Part shown: piece after piece, positions 14,115 through 27,183 of the stretch
Numbering within the stretch: the stretch's first letter is position 1
How the letters are laid out: each line of letters begins with the position of its first letter
Origin: Arthrobacter sp. zg-Y238
Lineage (GTDB): Bacteria; Actinomycetota; Actinomycetes; Actinomycetales; Micrococcaceae
Length of the DNA stretch: 64,000 nucleotides
NCBI RefSeq assembly: GCF_024385525.1
Contig: NZ_JANFLU010000010.1
Location: forward strand, 248,001-312,000
Reading direction: 5' to 3'
The notes under the pieces: generated by a model
Told to the model about the DNA's origin: nothing
Databases searched by the model: none
Seen by the model: only the letters and a program-made list of their open reading frames with translations
Translations under genes and position numbers: made by a program

Positions 14115-14238
14115 GTGCCCTGCGTCACGAAGCACTAGTACTTACCGTGTTGAGCGCAAAACTACTCTACATGCGGATACGCTGATTGTGTGAACCGCCG
14201 GTCTGCCGGCGGGAGAGACCGTATCTGAGGAGCCATCT

Positions 14239-14883
14239 GTGTCTGAGTCCACCGAGTCCGCGCCCGCCGCGTCGACCAACGCTGCGTCTGCCAACACCGC
14301 GCCGTCCAACAGCCCGGCCCGCCGTGTACTCGTCGCCGAAGACGAGACCCTGATCCGTCTGGACATTGTCGAGATCCTCACCGGCGAGGGTTACGACGTC
14401 GTGGGCGAGGCGGACAACGGTGAGAAGGCCGTCCAGCTGGCCAACGAGTTGAAGCCGGACCTGGTCCTGATGGACGTCAAGATGCCACTGATGGACGGCA
14501 TCACGGCCGCCGAACAGATCGTCAAGGCACGCATTGCCCCTGTGGTGCTGCTGACAGCGTTCAGCCAGAAGGAACTGGTGGAGCGTGCACGCGAGGCCGG
14601 CGCCATGGCCTACGTGGTCAAGCCCTTCACCCCCGCGGACCTGATTCCCGCCATCGAGATCGCCCTGTCCCGCCACGAGGAGATCAAGGCCCTCGAAGCC
14701 GAGGTCACCGACCTGAAGGAACAGTTCGCCACCCGCAAGCTGGTCGAACGCGCCAAGTCGCTGTTGACCACCAAGATGGGCCTCACCGAACCCGAGGCCT
14801 TCCGCTGGATCCAGAAGACCTCCATGGACCGCCGGCTGAGCATGCGCGAAGTTGCCGAGACCATCATCAACCAGGTCAACTAG
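14239..14883 (+). CDS. pdtaR: ANTAR-domain response regulator (PdtaR-like)
   Basis: A 214-aa regulator. After an Ala/Ser/Thr-rich leader, the receiver domain (about 28-148) has the acidic pair Glu34-Asp35, the phosphorylated Asp79 in LVLMDVKMP, a switch Thr in VVLLTAF and Lys in VVKPFTP. A short coiled coil leads to the C-terminal ANTAR domain (about 150-212; LVERAKSLLTTKMGLTEPEA then FRWIQKTSMDRRLSMREVAE), which binds paired-hexaloop RNA to control termination or translation. The protein matches the widely conserved actinobacterial Rv1626/PdtaR, usually partnered by a histidine kinase encoded elsewhere. GTG start with GAGGAG upstream. The neighbouring convergent gene is pyk. Confidence 0.93.
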   Translation: MSESTESAPAASTNAASANTAPSNSPARRVLVAEDETLIRLDIVEILTGEGYDVVGEADNGEKAVQLANELKPDLVLMDVKMPLMDGITAAEQIVKARIAPVVLLTAFSQKELVERAREAGAMAYVVKPFTPADLIPAIEIALSRHEEIKALEAEVTDLKEQFATRKLVERAKSLLTTKMGLTEPEAFRWIQKTSMDRRLSMREVAETIINQVN

Positions 14884-14911
14884 CACCTACTCCCCCGCAG
14901 GAACCAACAGG

Positions 14912-14941
14912 AAAGGTCCCGTCCAATCGGACGGGACCTTT
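14912..14941 (+). terminator. Bidirectional terminator between pdtaR-like gene and pyk
   Basis: Perfect 13-bp stem AAAGGTCCCGTCC / GGACGGGACCTTT with a 4-nt AATC loop. T-rich sequence (TTTCCTTTT) follows on the plus strand and TTTCC on the minus strand. It lies between convergent stops. Confidence 0.92.
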
Positions 14942-14967
14942 CCTTTTAGTGCAGGGAAGCCGGAAAC

Positions 14968-16479
14968 CTAGATGGCCTTGGCCTGGCCCTTCTTGCTTTC
15001 CTTGACCGGCCACGGGCCGACCTTTTCCTTGACCCGCTCCTGGCCGTCAGCGCGCTGGCCTGCGTCGGCGATGTCGCCCACGCGGTGCACCTTGATGCTG
15101 TTGGTGGAGCCGGCCTGTCCGGGAGGCGAACCGGCAGCGATAACCACCAGGTCATCGTCTTCCACCAGGCCCTCTTCGAGCAGGGTGCGGTCCACCTGGG
15201 CGGTCATCTGGTCGGTGTGCTCGGCGAACTCCACGAGCATGGGGGCCACGCCCCAGAACAGCGTCATGTAGCGGTAGGTGTCCTCCACGGGGGTGAACGC
15301 AAATACCGGCTTGGACGGACGCAGGCGGGAGAGGCGGCGGGCGGAGTCGCCGGACTGGGTGAAGGTACAGATGTACTTCGCATCCAGCTGGTCGGAGATC
15401 TCCACTGCTGCACGGGTGATGGCGCCGCCGCGGGTCCGCGGCTTGGAGCCCAGCGGCGGAACGCGGTTCAGGCCGTGCTGCTCGGTGGACTCAATGATCC
15501 GGGCCATGGTTTCGACGGTTTCGATCGCGTAGGAACCCACCGAGGTTTCACCCGAGAGCATGACGGCGTCCGCGCCGTCGAGTACGGCGTTGGCGCAGTC
15601 GGAGGCCTCGGCACGGGTCGGGCGGGGGTTGTCGATCATGGATTCGAGCACCTGGGTGGCCACGATGACGGGCTTGGCCCAGCGGCGGGCCAGTTCAATG
15701 GCTTTCTTCTGCACGATCGGAACCTCTTCGAGCGGCAGTTCGACGCCGAGGTCACCGCGGGCAACCATGATGGAGTCGAACGCGTCGATGATCTCTTCGA
15801 GGTTCTCCACGGCCTGCGGCTTCTCGATCTTGGCGATGACCGGCACGCGGCGGCCTTCCTCGTCCATGATCTCGTGCACGCGGGAAATATCGCCGGCGTT
15901 GCGGACGAAGGAAAGGGCAACCATGTCGACGCCGCGGCGCATGGCCCAGCGGAGGTCGTCCTCATCCTTTTCGCTCAGTGCCGGAACGTTGACGGCTACG
16001 CCGGGGAGGTTGATGCCCTTGTTGTTCGACACCTTGCCCGGCACTACTACCTCGGTGACAACGTTGTTGGCGGTCACCTCAACGGCACGCAGCTTGACCT
16101 TGCCGTCGTCAATCAGCAGGAAGTCGCCCGCCTTCACGTCGCCGGGCAGGCCCTTGTACGTGGTGGAGCAGATTTCCTTGGTGCCGGGAATGTCATCAGT
16201 GGTGATGGTGAAGGTATCGCCCACGTTCAGGAAGTGGGGTTCCTCGGTGAACCGGCCGAGCCGGATCTTGGGGCCCTGGAGGTCGGCGAAGATGCCCACG
16301 GGCATCCCCAGCTCGGCGGAGGCCTTGCGCACGTTTTCGTACGTGGCGTTGTGTACGGAGTGGTCGCCGTGGCTCATATTCATACGGGCGACATTCACGC
16401 CCGCGCGAAGAACCGCTACGGTATTTTCATAGCTGGCGATCGCTGGTCCAAATGTGGCAACAATCTTTGCGCGTCTCAT
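14968..16479 (-). CDS. pyk: Pyruvate kinase
   Basis: A 503-aa glycolytic enzyme converting phosphoenolpyruvate and ADP to pyruvate and ATP. The barrel starts MRRAKIVATFGPA and includes GVNVARMNMSHGDH. The B domain (about 70-170) contains KIRLGRF. Active-site stretches include MVARGDLGVELPLEEVP and VLESMIDNPRPTRAEASDCA, then DAVMLSGETSVGSYA. The C-terminal regulatory domain starts at about 355. A short Lys/Gly-rich extension (VKEKVGPWPVKESKKGQAK) ends the protein. There is no clear ribosome site; a TAGGCT hexamer lies 6 bp before the ATG, so the mRNA may be leaderless. It is monocistronic and ends at a strong hairpin. Confidence 0.97.
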   Translation of the reverse strand: MRRAKIVATFGPAIASYENTVAVLRAGVNVARMNMSHGDHSVHNATYENVRKASAELGMPVGIFADLQGPKIRLGRFTEEPHFLNVGDTFTITTDDIPGTKEICSTTYKGLPGDVKAGDFLLIDDGKVKLRAVEVTANNVVTEVVVPGKVSNNKGINLPGVAVNVPALSEKDEDDLRWAMRRGVDMVALSFVRNAGDISRVHEIMDEEGRRVPVIAKIEKPQAVENLEEIIDAFDSIMVARGDLGVELPLEEVPIVQKKAIELARRWAKPVIVATQVLESMIDNPRPTRAEASDCANAVLDGADAVMLSGETSVGSYAIETVETMARIIESTEQHGLNRVPPLGSKPRTRGGAITRAAVEISDQLDAKYICTFTQSGDSARRLSRLRPSKPVFAFTPVEDTYRYMTLFWGVAPMLVEFAEHTDQMTAQVDRTLLEEGLVEDDDLVVIAAGSPPGQAGSTNSIKVHRVGDIADAGQRADGQERVKEKVGPWPVKESKKGQAKAI

Positions 16480-16594
16480 ACTTCTAGCCTAGTCTCCCTC
16501 GGCAGTTTGCGCATGGGACGGGGCCGTCTGCGCGGCCGGAACCAGAGCCGGGAGGCACTGCCATGCACCTGTTGACCCCTACGGGTAGTGGGGT

Positions 16595-16689
16595 GGCGTG
16601 CACAGATTCCCAGAAAGCGGGAAAGGCCAAGGATTCCGGGCGTCGGTAGGCGGTATGCCGGCCAGCCGGGGTGGGAATCTGTGCACGCC
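16595..16689. repeat. Perfect 18-bp inverted repeat with 59-bp loop
   Basis: GGCGTGCACAGATTCCCA at 16595-16612 is exactly mirrored by TGGGAATCTGTGCACGCC at 16672-16689. It fills most of the gap between the pyk start and the end of the ABC permease gene (16701). Arms this long and perfect suggest a miniature mobile or REP-type element, or a terminator for the exporter operon. The TGCACAGAT core resembles TGTACAGAT in the dispersed palindromes at 11.9 and 34.2 kb, but the rest differs. Confidence 0.75.
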
Positions 16690-16700
16690 CCCAGCCCCGT

Positions 16701-17465
16701 TTAGTTCACCCGACGCCGGTAAATGGCCGTGGCACCGGCGTAAGCGAGGCCCAGAATGCCGACCAGCCAGAGAAGTGCGACCCAGAAATCGCTGCCGACG
16801 GGTTCCTGGGCAAGCATTGCCCGGAGGGTGTCCACAATGGAAGTCACGGGCTGGTTCTCGGCAAACCACGCCACCGGCCCGGGCATGGTGCTGGTGGGCA
16901 CAAACGCCGAGCTGATGAACGGCAGGAAAATCAGCGGGTAACTGAACGCACTCGCGCCCTCAACTGTTTTCGCGCCCAGCCCGGCAATCACGGCCAGCCA
17001 CGTCAGGGCGAGGGTGAACAGGACCAGGATGCCGACGACGGCGAGCCACGCCGCCGGCGACGCACCGGTGCGGAAGCCCGCGATCAGGGCCACGCCGATG
17101 ACGAGCGCGAGCGAGGCCAGGTTCGCACTCACGGAGGTGAGGACGTGTGCCCAGAGCACACCGGAGCGCGAAATGGGCATCGATTGGAAGCGTTCGAACA
17201 TTCCCCCCTGCCGATCAAGGAACAAACGGTAGGCGGTGTAGGCCACGCCGGAGGCAACGGTGATCAGCAGGATGCCGGGCAGTGTGTAGTTGATGTAGGA
17301 CTCCCCCGATCCGGTGCTGATTGCGCCGCCGAAAACGTACACAAACATCAGCATCAGCGCGACCGGCGTAACCGCCGTCGTAATAATCGTGTCCGGACTG
17401 CGGAGGACGTGGCGCAGGGAGCGGCCGGTGAGGGCGGCGGTGTCATGAAACATCTGGGTGGTCAT
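16701..17465 (-). CDS. ABC-2 type exporter permease (DrrB-like)
   Basis: A 254-aa membrane protein with six helices (about 33-55, 65-90, 108-135, 140-165, 172-195 and 225-248). It carries the ABC-2 signature region, with ERFQSMPISRSGVLWAHVL in the cytosolic loop and LPFISSAFVPTSTMPGPVAW followed by FAENQPVT near the fifth helix, as in the DrrB/daunorubicin-permease family. Its start overlaps the ATPase gene by 4 bp (ATGA), so the two are translated together as an efflux pump. It is the last gene of the padR operon. The exported compound is unknown. Confidence 0.93.
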   Translation of the reverse strand: MTTQMFHDTAALTGRSLRHVLRSPDTIITTAVTPVALMLMFVYVFGGAISTGSGESYINYTLPGILLITVASGVAYTAYRLFLDRQGGMFERFQSMPISRSGVLWAHVLTSVSANLASLALVIGVALIAGFRTGASPAAWLAVVGILVLFTLALTWLAVIAGLGAKTVEGASAFSYPLIFLPFISSAFVPTSTMPGPVAWFAENQPVTSIVDTLRAMLAQEPVGSDFWVALLWLVGILGLAYAGATAIYRRRVN

Positions 17466-18289
17466 CGGTTTCCCTCTTTCTGCTGCGCCGGGGGAAGTCC
17501 GTCCCGGGGCGGTGTGTCCTCACCGGTGTCGCCGGTGAGGGCGAGGAAGACGTCCTCGAGGGACGGCTGTTTTGTGACGTACTCGGCCTTCGCCGGCGGC
17601 AGGAGTTGCTGCAGTTCAACCAGGGTCCCGTTCTGGATGATGACGCCCCGGTGCAGGATCCCGATCCGGTCCGCAAGCTGCTCCGCCTCGTCGAGGTACT
17701 GCGTGGTGAGCAGCACCGTCGTGCCGCCGTCGGCAAGCTCCCGGATGGTTTTCCACACCTCGTTGCGCGCCTGCGGATCCAGGCCCGCCGTCGGCTCGTC
17801 AAGGAAGATGATTTTCGGGTTCCCCACCAGGCTCATGGCGATATCCAGCCGGCGGCGCATACCGCCGGAGTACGCCCCAGCCTTCCGGTTCCCCGCGTCG
17901 GTGAGAGCGAAACGGGCCAGCATGTCATCCGCGACCGAGCCCGGGTCCTTCCGGTGGCGGAGCTTCGCGATAAGGACCAGGTTCTCCCGGCCTGTCAGCA
18001 CTTCGTCGATTGCGGCGAATTGCCCGGTCAGGCTGATCGACCGCCGCACGTCCCCCGGACGGGCGGCGACGTCGAACCCGTCCACTGCGGCCGTACCGTC
18101 GTCGGCCTTCAACAGCGTTGACAGGATCCGCACCAGCGTTGTCTTGCCCGCTCCGTTGGAGCCCAGCAGCGCGAAGATGCTGCCGGCAGTCACGTCAAAG
18201 TCGACGCCGCGCAGCACCTGCAGATCCCGAAAGGATTTCTTGATGCCCTGTACCCGGATGGCGGGTTCGAGGGTTTGGTCGGTATACAT
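17462..18289 (-). CDS. ABC transporter ATP-binding protein (DrrA-like)
   Basis: A 275-aa ATPase of the drug-exporter DrrA type. Walker A is GSNGAGKTT (about 42-50), the signature is YSGGMRRRLDIA, Walker B is IIFLDEPTAGLD and the switch His is replaced by Gln in LLTTQYLDEAEQL, as usual in DrrA proteins. A C-terminal extension of about 55 residues follows the core (PSLEDVFLALTGDTG). The ATG is at 18289; the frame extends further upstream into DUF1048 but without ABC-like sequence. It is preceded by the DUF1048 gene and overlaps the permease gene by 4 bp. It is probably repressed together with the PadR gene. Confidence 0.94.
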   Translation of the reverse strand: MYTDQTLEPAIRVQGIKKSFRDLQVLRGVDFDVTAGSIFALLGSNGAGKTTLVRILSTLLKADDGTAAVDGFDVAARPGDVRRSISLTGQFAAIDEVLTGRENLVLIAKLRHRKDPGSVADDMLARFALTDAGNRKAGAYSGGMRRRLDIAMSLVGNPKIIFLDEPTAGLDPQARNEVWKTIRELADGGTTVLLTTQYLDEAEQLADRIGILHRGVIIQNGTLVELQQLLPPAKAEYVTKQPSLEDVFLALTGDTGEDTPPRDGLPPAQQKEGNR

Positions 18290-18311
18290 ATCCGGTCTCC
18301 AATCCGGTGTT

Positions 18312-18674
18312 TTATACCTCTTCGGCGGACCGGTCGATGGTCTCGACAAGGCGCCTGCGCTCCTTGTCGATCCACTGGCCGTCCGCGTAATTCGCAATGA
18401 AGGCCTCCGCGAACTCCACCGGATCCTCTCCGACAATGCTGCGGACCGGAGTGCCGTCAACAGCGGCACGCTCAACCAGATCAACAAGGTCTTCGAGCAT
18501 CTGGACGTAAACATCGCCCTTCGCAATCGGCGCCGCATACATGAAGTAGCGTTCGAGGCCGTCCATGGCCCTTCGGTATCCGGCGGGCAGTTGTTCCTTG
18601 CGCTGCTTGAACCTGCGCCAGCGCCTTTTTTCCTCCAATGGTCCCGTGACCAGCTCTATCCATTTGGCGGTCAT
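18312..18674 (-). CDS. DUF1048 protein
   Basis: A 120-aa soluble, mainly helical protein (MTAKWIELVTGPLEEKRRWR) of family DUF1048, with the typical W(R/K)xxKxRxxxLPxxYRxAxxxLxxYxM stretch at residues 19-46 and an acidic middle (EDLVDLVERAAVDGTPVRS). Members are nearly always encoded next to a PadR regulator and often an ABC exporter, which holds here: its start overlaps padR by 4 bp and the ATPase gene follows 22 bp downstream. It may aid sensing or pump assembly; the true role is unknown. Confidence 0.88.
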   Translation of the reverse strand: MTAKWIELVTGPLEEKRRWRRFKQRKEQLPAGYRRAMDGLERYFMYAAPIAKGDVYVQMLEDLVDLVERAAVDGTPVRSIVGEDPVEFAEAFIANYADGQWIDKERRRLVETIDRSAEEV

Positions 18675-19024
18675 GATGGGTCTCCTTCGTGCGGGTGCTT
18701 AACAAGCTGTTGGAGTTGTTCGATCCGGGAAGCCAGGAAGCCCCAGGTTCCCCAGAACTCATCGAGGTACTCGGCGCCCTGGGTGCTCAAGGTGTAGACC
18801 TTCCGCGGCGGTCCCTTTTCCGAGGGAACCTTCTCGACGTCGACCAGTCCGCGTTTCTCGATCCGGACCAGGAGCGCATACACGGTTCCCTCGGCAATCT
18901 CGGTGAAGCCCTGCTCACGCAGCCGCGCGGTGATGTCGTAACCGTAGGCGGGCGAAACGGCGAGGATCCCCAGGATGATGCCTTCGAGGGTCCCCTTTAG
19001 CATCTCCGTCATCTGCTTACCCAT
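18671..19024 (-). CDS. PadR family transcriptional regulator
   Basis: A 117-aa winged-helix repressor. Residues 5-85 show the PadR fold: MLKGTLEGIILGILAVSPAY, GYDITARLREQGFTEIAEGT, VYALLVRIEKRGLVDVEK, and a wing with GPPRKVYTLSTQGAEYL. A C-terminal helix (FWGTWGFLASRIEQLQQLV) forms the dimer interface. It heads an operon with DUF1048 and a DrrAB-type ABC pump. A nested palindrome directly upstream (19040-19081) is its probable operator. PadR proteins of this shape are typically released by hydrophobic drugs that the associated pump exports. Confidence 0.93.
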   Translation of the reverse strand: MGKQMTEMLKGTLEGIILGILAVSPAYGYDITARLREQGFTEIAEGTVYALLVRIEKRGLVDVEKVPSEKGPPRKVYTLSTQGAEYLDEFWGTWGFLASRIEQLQQLVKHPHEGDPS

Positions 19025-19034
19025 GGAGCCGTGC

Positions 19035-19081
19035 CTATCTACCTAGTAGTGCTATCTACCGGTAGACAGTAACACTAGGTA
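19035..19081. promoter_or_regulatory. Nested palindromic operator/promoter of the padR operon
   Basis: Outer arms TACCTAGT (19040-19047) and ACTAGGTA (19074-19081) share a centre at 19060.5 with the inner perfect palindrome TCTACCGGTAGA (19055-19066). The motif CTATCTACC is also directly repeated at 19035-19043 and 19052-19060. It starts about 10 bp upstream of the PadR ATG, so bound PadR would cover the promoter. Confidence 0.75.
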
Positions 19082-19113
19082 CCGGTGCCGCAAAGGGTTT
19101 TCGGCAAAGAAAA

Positions 19114-19145
19114 AGCCCGGAGATCACGTGGGTGATCTCCGGGCT
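19114..19145 (-). terminator. Rho-independent terminator after the 19.2-kb membrane-protein gene
   Basis: A 14-bp perfect stem (AGCCCGGAGATCAC / GTGATCTCCGGGCT) with a 4-nt loop. On the minus strand it is followed by TTTTTCTTT. It lies 14 bp beyond the stop of the gene at 19159-19719. Confidence 0.92.
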
Positions 19146-19158
19146 CAGACGGCGCGTC

Positions 19159-19719
19159 CTACTGCTTGCCGGGTCCCGGCGCAGGCGGAGCGGTGTAGTC
19201 GGCCGGTGCGTTGTACTGCGGCGGAGACTGCGGCGCCGCGGTGTACGGGGCCGGAGCGGTGTAGCCCGGCGGGGCGGTGTAGCCCGCCGGGGCGTTGTAC
19301 TGCGGCGCCGCGTTGGCGAATCCCGGGTACTGGGGCGGGGCCGCCACTCCCCCGGGAGCCGGCGCGGGAACGGGCTTGGGATTGAGCTCTGCACCGATCT
19401 CGGCCAACACGAAAGGCAGTCCGGCCTTGGAAAGGTACAGGGGACGGACCACCGTGGCCACCAATATGGCTGCGACGGAGACGGCATAGGTGGGCACGCC
19501 CCGATAGATCACGAGGAACAAACCCAGGCTCACGGTCAGCAACATAACGCCGATGAGCAGGGCCAGACCGATGAGCCCCCTCGGACTAAACCGGACCTCC
19601 ATCTGCGGGCGCAGCGGGTGCCGCTTGAGTTGCCGGGCCTTCACCAGATACATCACCAGCACGGCGCCCCCGAAGCCGAACACCGCGCACACGACCATCG
19701 TCGTGAAAGCAATCCACAT
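19159..19719 (-). CDS. Membrane protein with Tyr/Pro/Ala-repeat tail
   Basis: A protein of about 186 aa with three membrane helices (about 3-25, 45-70, 75-95). A cytosolic basic loop lies between the first two (KARQLKRHPLRPQ). The C-terminal tail of about 70 residues is built of repeats such as QYNAPAGYTAPPGYTAPAPY and QYNAPADYTAPPAPGPGK. Such tails are intrinsically disordered. The start at 19719 is chosen because GGGGGA stands 7 bp before the ATG; two earlier in-frame ATGs (19737, 19767) lack a ribosome site. The gene is monocistronic and ends at a strong terminator. I do not recognise the family and propose no function. Confidence 0.7.
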   Translation of the reverse strand: MWIAFTTMVVCAVFGFGGAVLVMYLVKARQLKRHPLRPQMEVRFSPRGLIGLALLIGVMLLTVSLGLFLVIYRGVPTYAVSVAAILVATVVRPLYLSKAGLPFVLAEIGAELNPKPVPAPAPGGVAAPPQYPGFANAAPQYNAPAGYTAPPGYTAPAPYTAAPQSPPQYNAPADYTAPPAPGPGKQ

Positions 19720-19800
19720 ATTTCTGTCCCCCAACATAAGCGTGCTTGTGTATGTGTGCACCGACACCCTACCGGACTTCGGAAGCAGGCCGGCGCAGTA

Positions 19801-19833
19801 AAGCAGGCGCCGGAAAGTCTCCGACGCCTGCTT
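19801..19833 (-). terminator. Terminator of the gltBD genes
   Basis: Stem AAGCAGGCGCCGGA / TCCGACGCCTGCTT (14 bp, one mismatch) with a 5-nt loop, 16 bp beyond the gltD stop. The flanks are only moderately T-rich. Confidence 0.75.
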
Positions 19834-19848
19834 TGTTTATGCGGTTTT

Positions 19849-21298
19849 CTACAGCACCGTGATGGCCCGGTCCGTCGGCGCCACCGGTGCGGGCAGGCGG
19901 GTCGATCCCATCAGCCACTGGTCTACGGCAGCCGCAGCGGCCCGGCCTTCGGCGATGGCCCAGACAATCAGGGACTGTCCACGCCCGGCGTCACCGGCAG
20001 CGAAGACCCCCGGGGTTCCGGTCATGTAGTAGCCGTCGCGGGCCACGTTGCCGCGGTCGTCGAACTCCGCGGAGACCTGCTCGGCCAGACCGGCCGGCTC
20101 CGGGCCGGTGAAGCCCAGGGACAGGAACACCAGGTCCGCCGGAATAATCCGCTCCGTACCGGCCTTCGGCAGCCGTCGTCCGTCCACGAATTCGGTCTCA
20201 GCCACCTTCACCCCGGTGAGCTTCCCGTCCTCCCCCACGAACTCCACGGTGGACGCCAGGAACGTGCGTTCCCCGCCTTCCTCGTGGGCGCTGGCCATCT
20301 CGAACAGCGTCGGGTACATCGGCCACGGCTGGTGCGCGGCCCGCTCGGCGGGCGGCTGCTGGCCGATCGCCAGGGTGGTCACCGAGGCAGCCTGCTGGCG
20401 GTGCGCGGTGCCGAGGCAGTCCGCCCCGGTGTCGCCGCCGCCAAGAATGACGACGTGCTTACCCTCGGCGCTGATCTGGTTCTTCACGCTGTCTCCGGCC
20501 ACGGCACGGTTGGACTGCACCAGGTAGTCCATGGCGAAATGCACGCCGGACAGTTCCCGGCCCGGGATCGGCAGGTTCCGCGGAACGGTGGCGCCGGTGG
20601 CGATCACCACGGCGTCGTAGCGGCGGCGCAGCTGCTCCCAGCTGATGTCCTTGCCCACTTCGACGCCGGTGCGGAAGCGGGTGCCTTCGGCGCGCATCTG
20701 CTCCAGCCGGCGGTCCACCTGGATTTTTTCCATCTTGAAATCCGGGATGCCGTACCGCAGCAGCCCGCCGATCCGGTCATCCCGCTCGTAGACGGCCACG
20801 GTGTGCCCGGCACGGGTGAGCTGCTGCGCGGCAGCCAGACCGGCGGGGCCGGAGCCGACGACGGCGATGGTCCGGTCGGTCAGCCGCTCCGGCGGATGCG
20901 GGGTAACCCAGCCCTCGCCCCAGGCTTCGTCGATGATGGAGACCTCTACCTGCTTGATGGTGACCGGCGGCTGGTTGATGCCCAGCACGCAGGAGGCCTC
21001 GCAGGGCGCGGGGCAGAGCCGGCCGGTGAACTCCGGGAAGTTGTTCGTGGCGTGCAGCCGTTCAATGGCCTCGGCGCCCTTGTCCCGCCACATCAGGTCA
21101 TTCCACTCCGGAATGAGGTTGCCCAGTGGGCAGCCCTGGTGGCAGAACGGGATGCCGCAGTCCATGCAGCGTCCGGCCTGGGCCTGCAGCACACCTTTTT
21201 CCTGCGCTTCGTAGACCTCCTTGTAGTCCATGATGCGCACCGGCACCGGACGCCGCGGCTGGGTTTCCCGCTCCCGTACCTTCAAGAATCCGCGTGGA

Positions 21299-21306
<8 letters not shown>
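19849..21306 (-). CDS. gltD: Glutamate synthase (NADPH) small subunit
   Basis: A 485-aa flavoprotein that passes electrons from NADPH to the large subunit for glutamate formation. The N-terminal iron-sulfur region has [17 protein letters not shown] and CPAPCEASC (Cys for two 4Fe-4S clusters). FAD binding uses [21 protein letters not shown] binding uses [15 protein letters not shown], and the second FAD contact is [18 protein letters not shown]. The GTG start ([12 protein letters not shown]) overlaps the gltB stop by 8 bp, so translation is coupled. The frame can be extended upstream but that part belongs to gltB in another frame. Confidence 0.96.
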
Positions 21307-25888
<4,582 letters not shown>

Positions 25889-26148
25889 AAGAAGTGAGTC
25901 CTTCCCCCTTGTAGAACGTTGGGAGGGGACAGCGCTGGCCCCTGCGGGAATCCACGAGGGACGCTCCGCGGCGTTGATTGATTTTACGGCTCACTTCACC
26001 CCGGTAAACCCGGAAACTGATCCGGTTTTACTGGGAATCTTTGGTGCCGTTAACCGCCGCTTTTCCGGAGGGGTGTCCCGGTGCTGCAGCCGCCTGGCGC
26101 CACGTCAATGTGGCTCCGCCTGCAGCGCCGGGAGGGTAACCCGGAGGT

Positions 26149-27183
26149 TCAGGCAGAAGGTCCGTTGTCCTTGGACCGGTGAGGAAGGGACTCCTCGGTT
26201 TTTGTCTCTGCGAGATTAGCACGCACGGGGCGTTCGGCTGATGCCGATTCCGCATTCCCGGCTTCTGTTTCGTTCTTGTTATCCGAAGCCGTAATACCGT
26301 CCTGAGGTGCGGGTTCGTGGCCCGGCAGGTAAAGCGAGCCTTCCCCGCCCTTGCGGGCCTTGAAAGTAAGGTAAATGAACATCGCGATGGAGGCGATCAG
26401 GATCAGCAGACTGGTCCAGACATTGAGGCGTTGTGTGACGCCGAGCAGCGTAATCATTTCGGCATCGTCAATGCGCAGGAGCTCAATCCAGAGCCGTCCG
26501 GCGGTGTAGAACGCGGCGTAGATCCAGAACAGGCGGCCGCCGCGGAGCCGGAAGCGGCGGTCAAGCAGCAGGAGCAGGGCAACGCCGGCCAGGTTCCAGA
26601 GGGACTCGTAGAGGAACGTGGGGTGGAAGGTAGTGCCGGGTGCGGCGCCGTCGGGGAAGTTGGCGTTGTCCGCGTCGATTTCCAGGCCCCAGGGCGCATC
26701 CGTTTCGGAACCGAACAGCTCCTGGTTGAACCAGTTGCCCCAGCGGCCCACGGCCTGGGCCAGCAGCAGGCCGGGGGCACCGACGTCGGCGAACGTGGAC
26801 AGCTTGATACCGGCACGGCGGCAGCCGATCCAGGCACCGACGGCGCCCAGGGCCACCGCACCCCAGATGCCCAGCCCGCCGAGCCAGATCTGCGGAATAA
26901 GGGACAGGTCCCCGTCCGGGCCGAAGTAGGCGTCCGGGGAGGAGAACACGTGGTAGAGCCGGCCGCCGATGATGCCGAACGGGATGGCCCAGATGGAGAT
27001 GTCCCAGACCGCGTCTGCGGGCAGTCCGCGGGCGTTCCAGCGCCGGGAGGTCATCCACAGGGCGAGCATGATGCCGGCCAGGATGCACAGCGCGTACGCG
27101 TGGATGGTCAGCGGCCCCAGCGAGAAGCTGCTGAAATCGGCAGGCGGGCTGGGGATGCTGGCGTACACGGACATCGGGTTCAT
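26149..27183 (-). CDS. lgt: Phosphatidylglycerol-prolipoprotein diacylglyceryl transferase
   Basis: A 344-aa inner-membrane enzyme that moves diacylglycerol from phosphatidylglycerol to the lipobox Cys of prolipoproteins. Seven helices lie between residues 20 and 275. Motifs: HAYALCILAG in the first helix, GGRLYHV, the Lgt signature GRWGNWFNQELFG and HPTFLYESLWNL. The final 70 or so residues are a charged Glu/Ser/Asn-rich cytosolic tail, common in Actinobacteria and not needed for catalysis. Its start overlaps the trpA stop by 4 bp, so it belongs to the trp operon transcript. Confidence 0.95.
   Translation of the reverse strand: MNPMSVYASIPSPPADFSSFSLGPLTIHAYALCILAGIMLALWMTSRRWNARGLPADAVWDISIWAIPFGIIGGRLYHVFSSPDAYFGPDGDLSLIPQIWLGGLGIWGAVALGAVGAWIGCRRAGIKLSTFADVGAPGLLLAQAVGRWGNWFNQELFGSETDAPWGLEIDADNANFPDGAAPGTTFHPTFLYESLWNLAGVALLLLLDRRFRLRGGRLFWIYAAFYTAGRLWIELLRIDDAEMITLLGVTQRLNVWTSLLILIASIAMFIYLTFKARKGGEGSLYLPGHEPAPQDGITASDNKNETEAGNAESASAERPVRANLAETKTEESLPHRSKDNGPSA

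Noticed and set aside
25889-26148. Riboswitch or small gene between lgt and gltB
   Set aside because: No conserved riboswitch core and no frame with family similarity; probably just the gltB promoter region.
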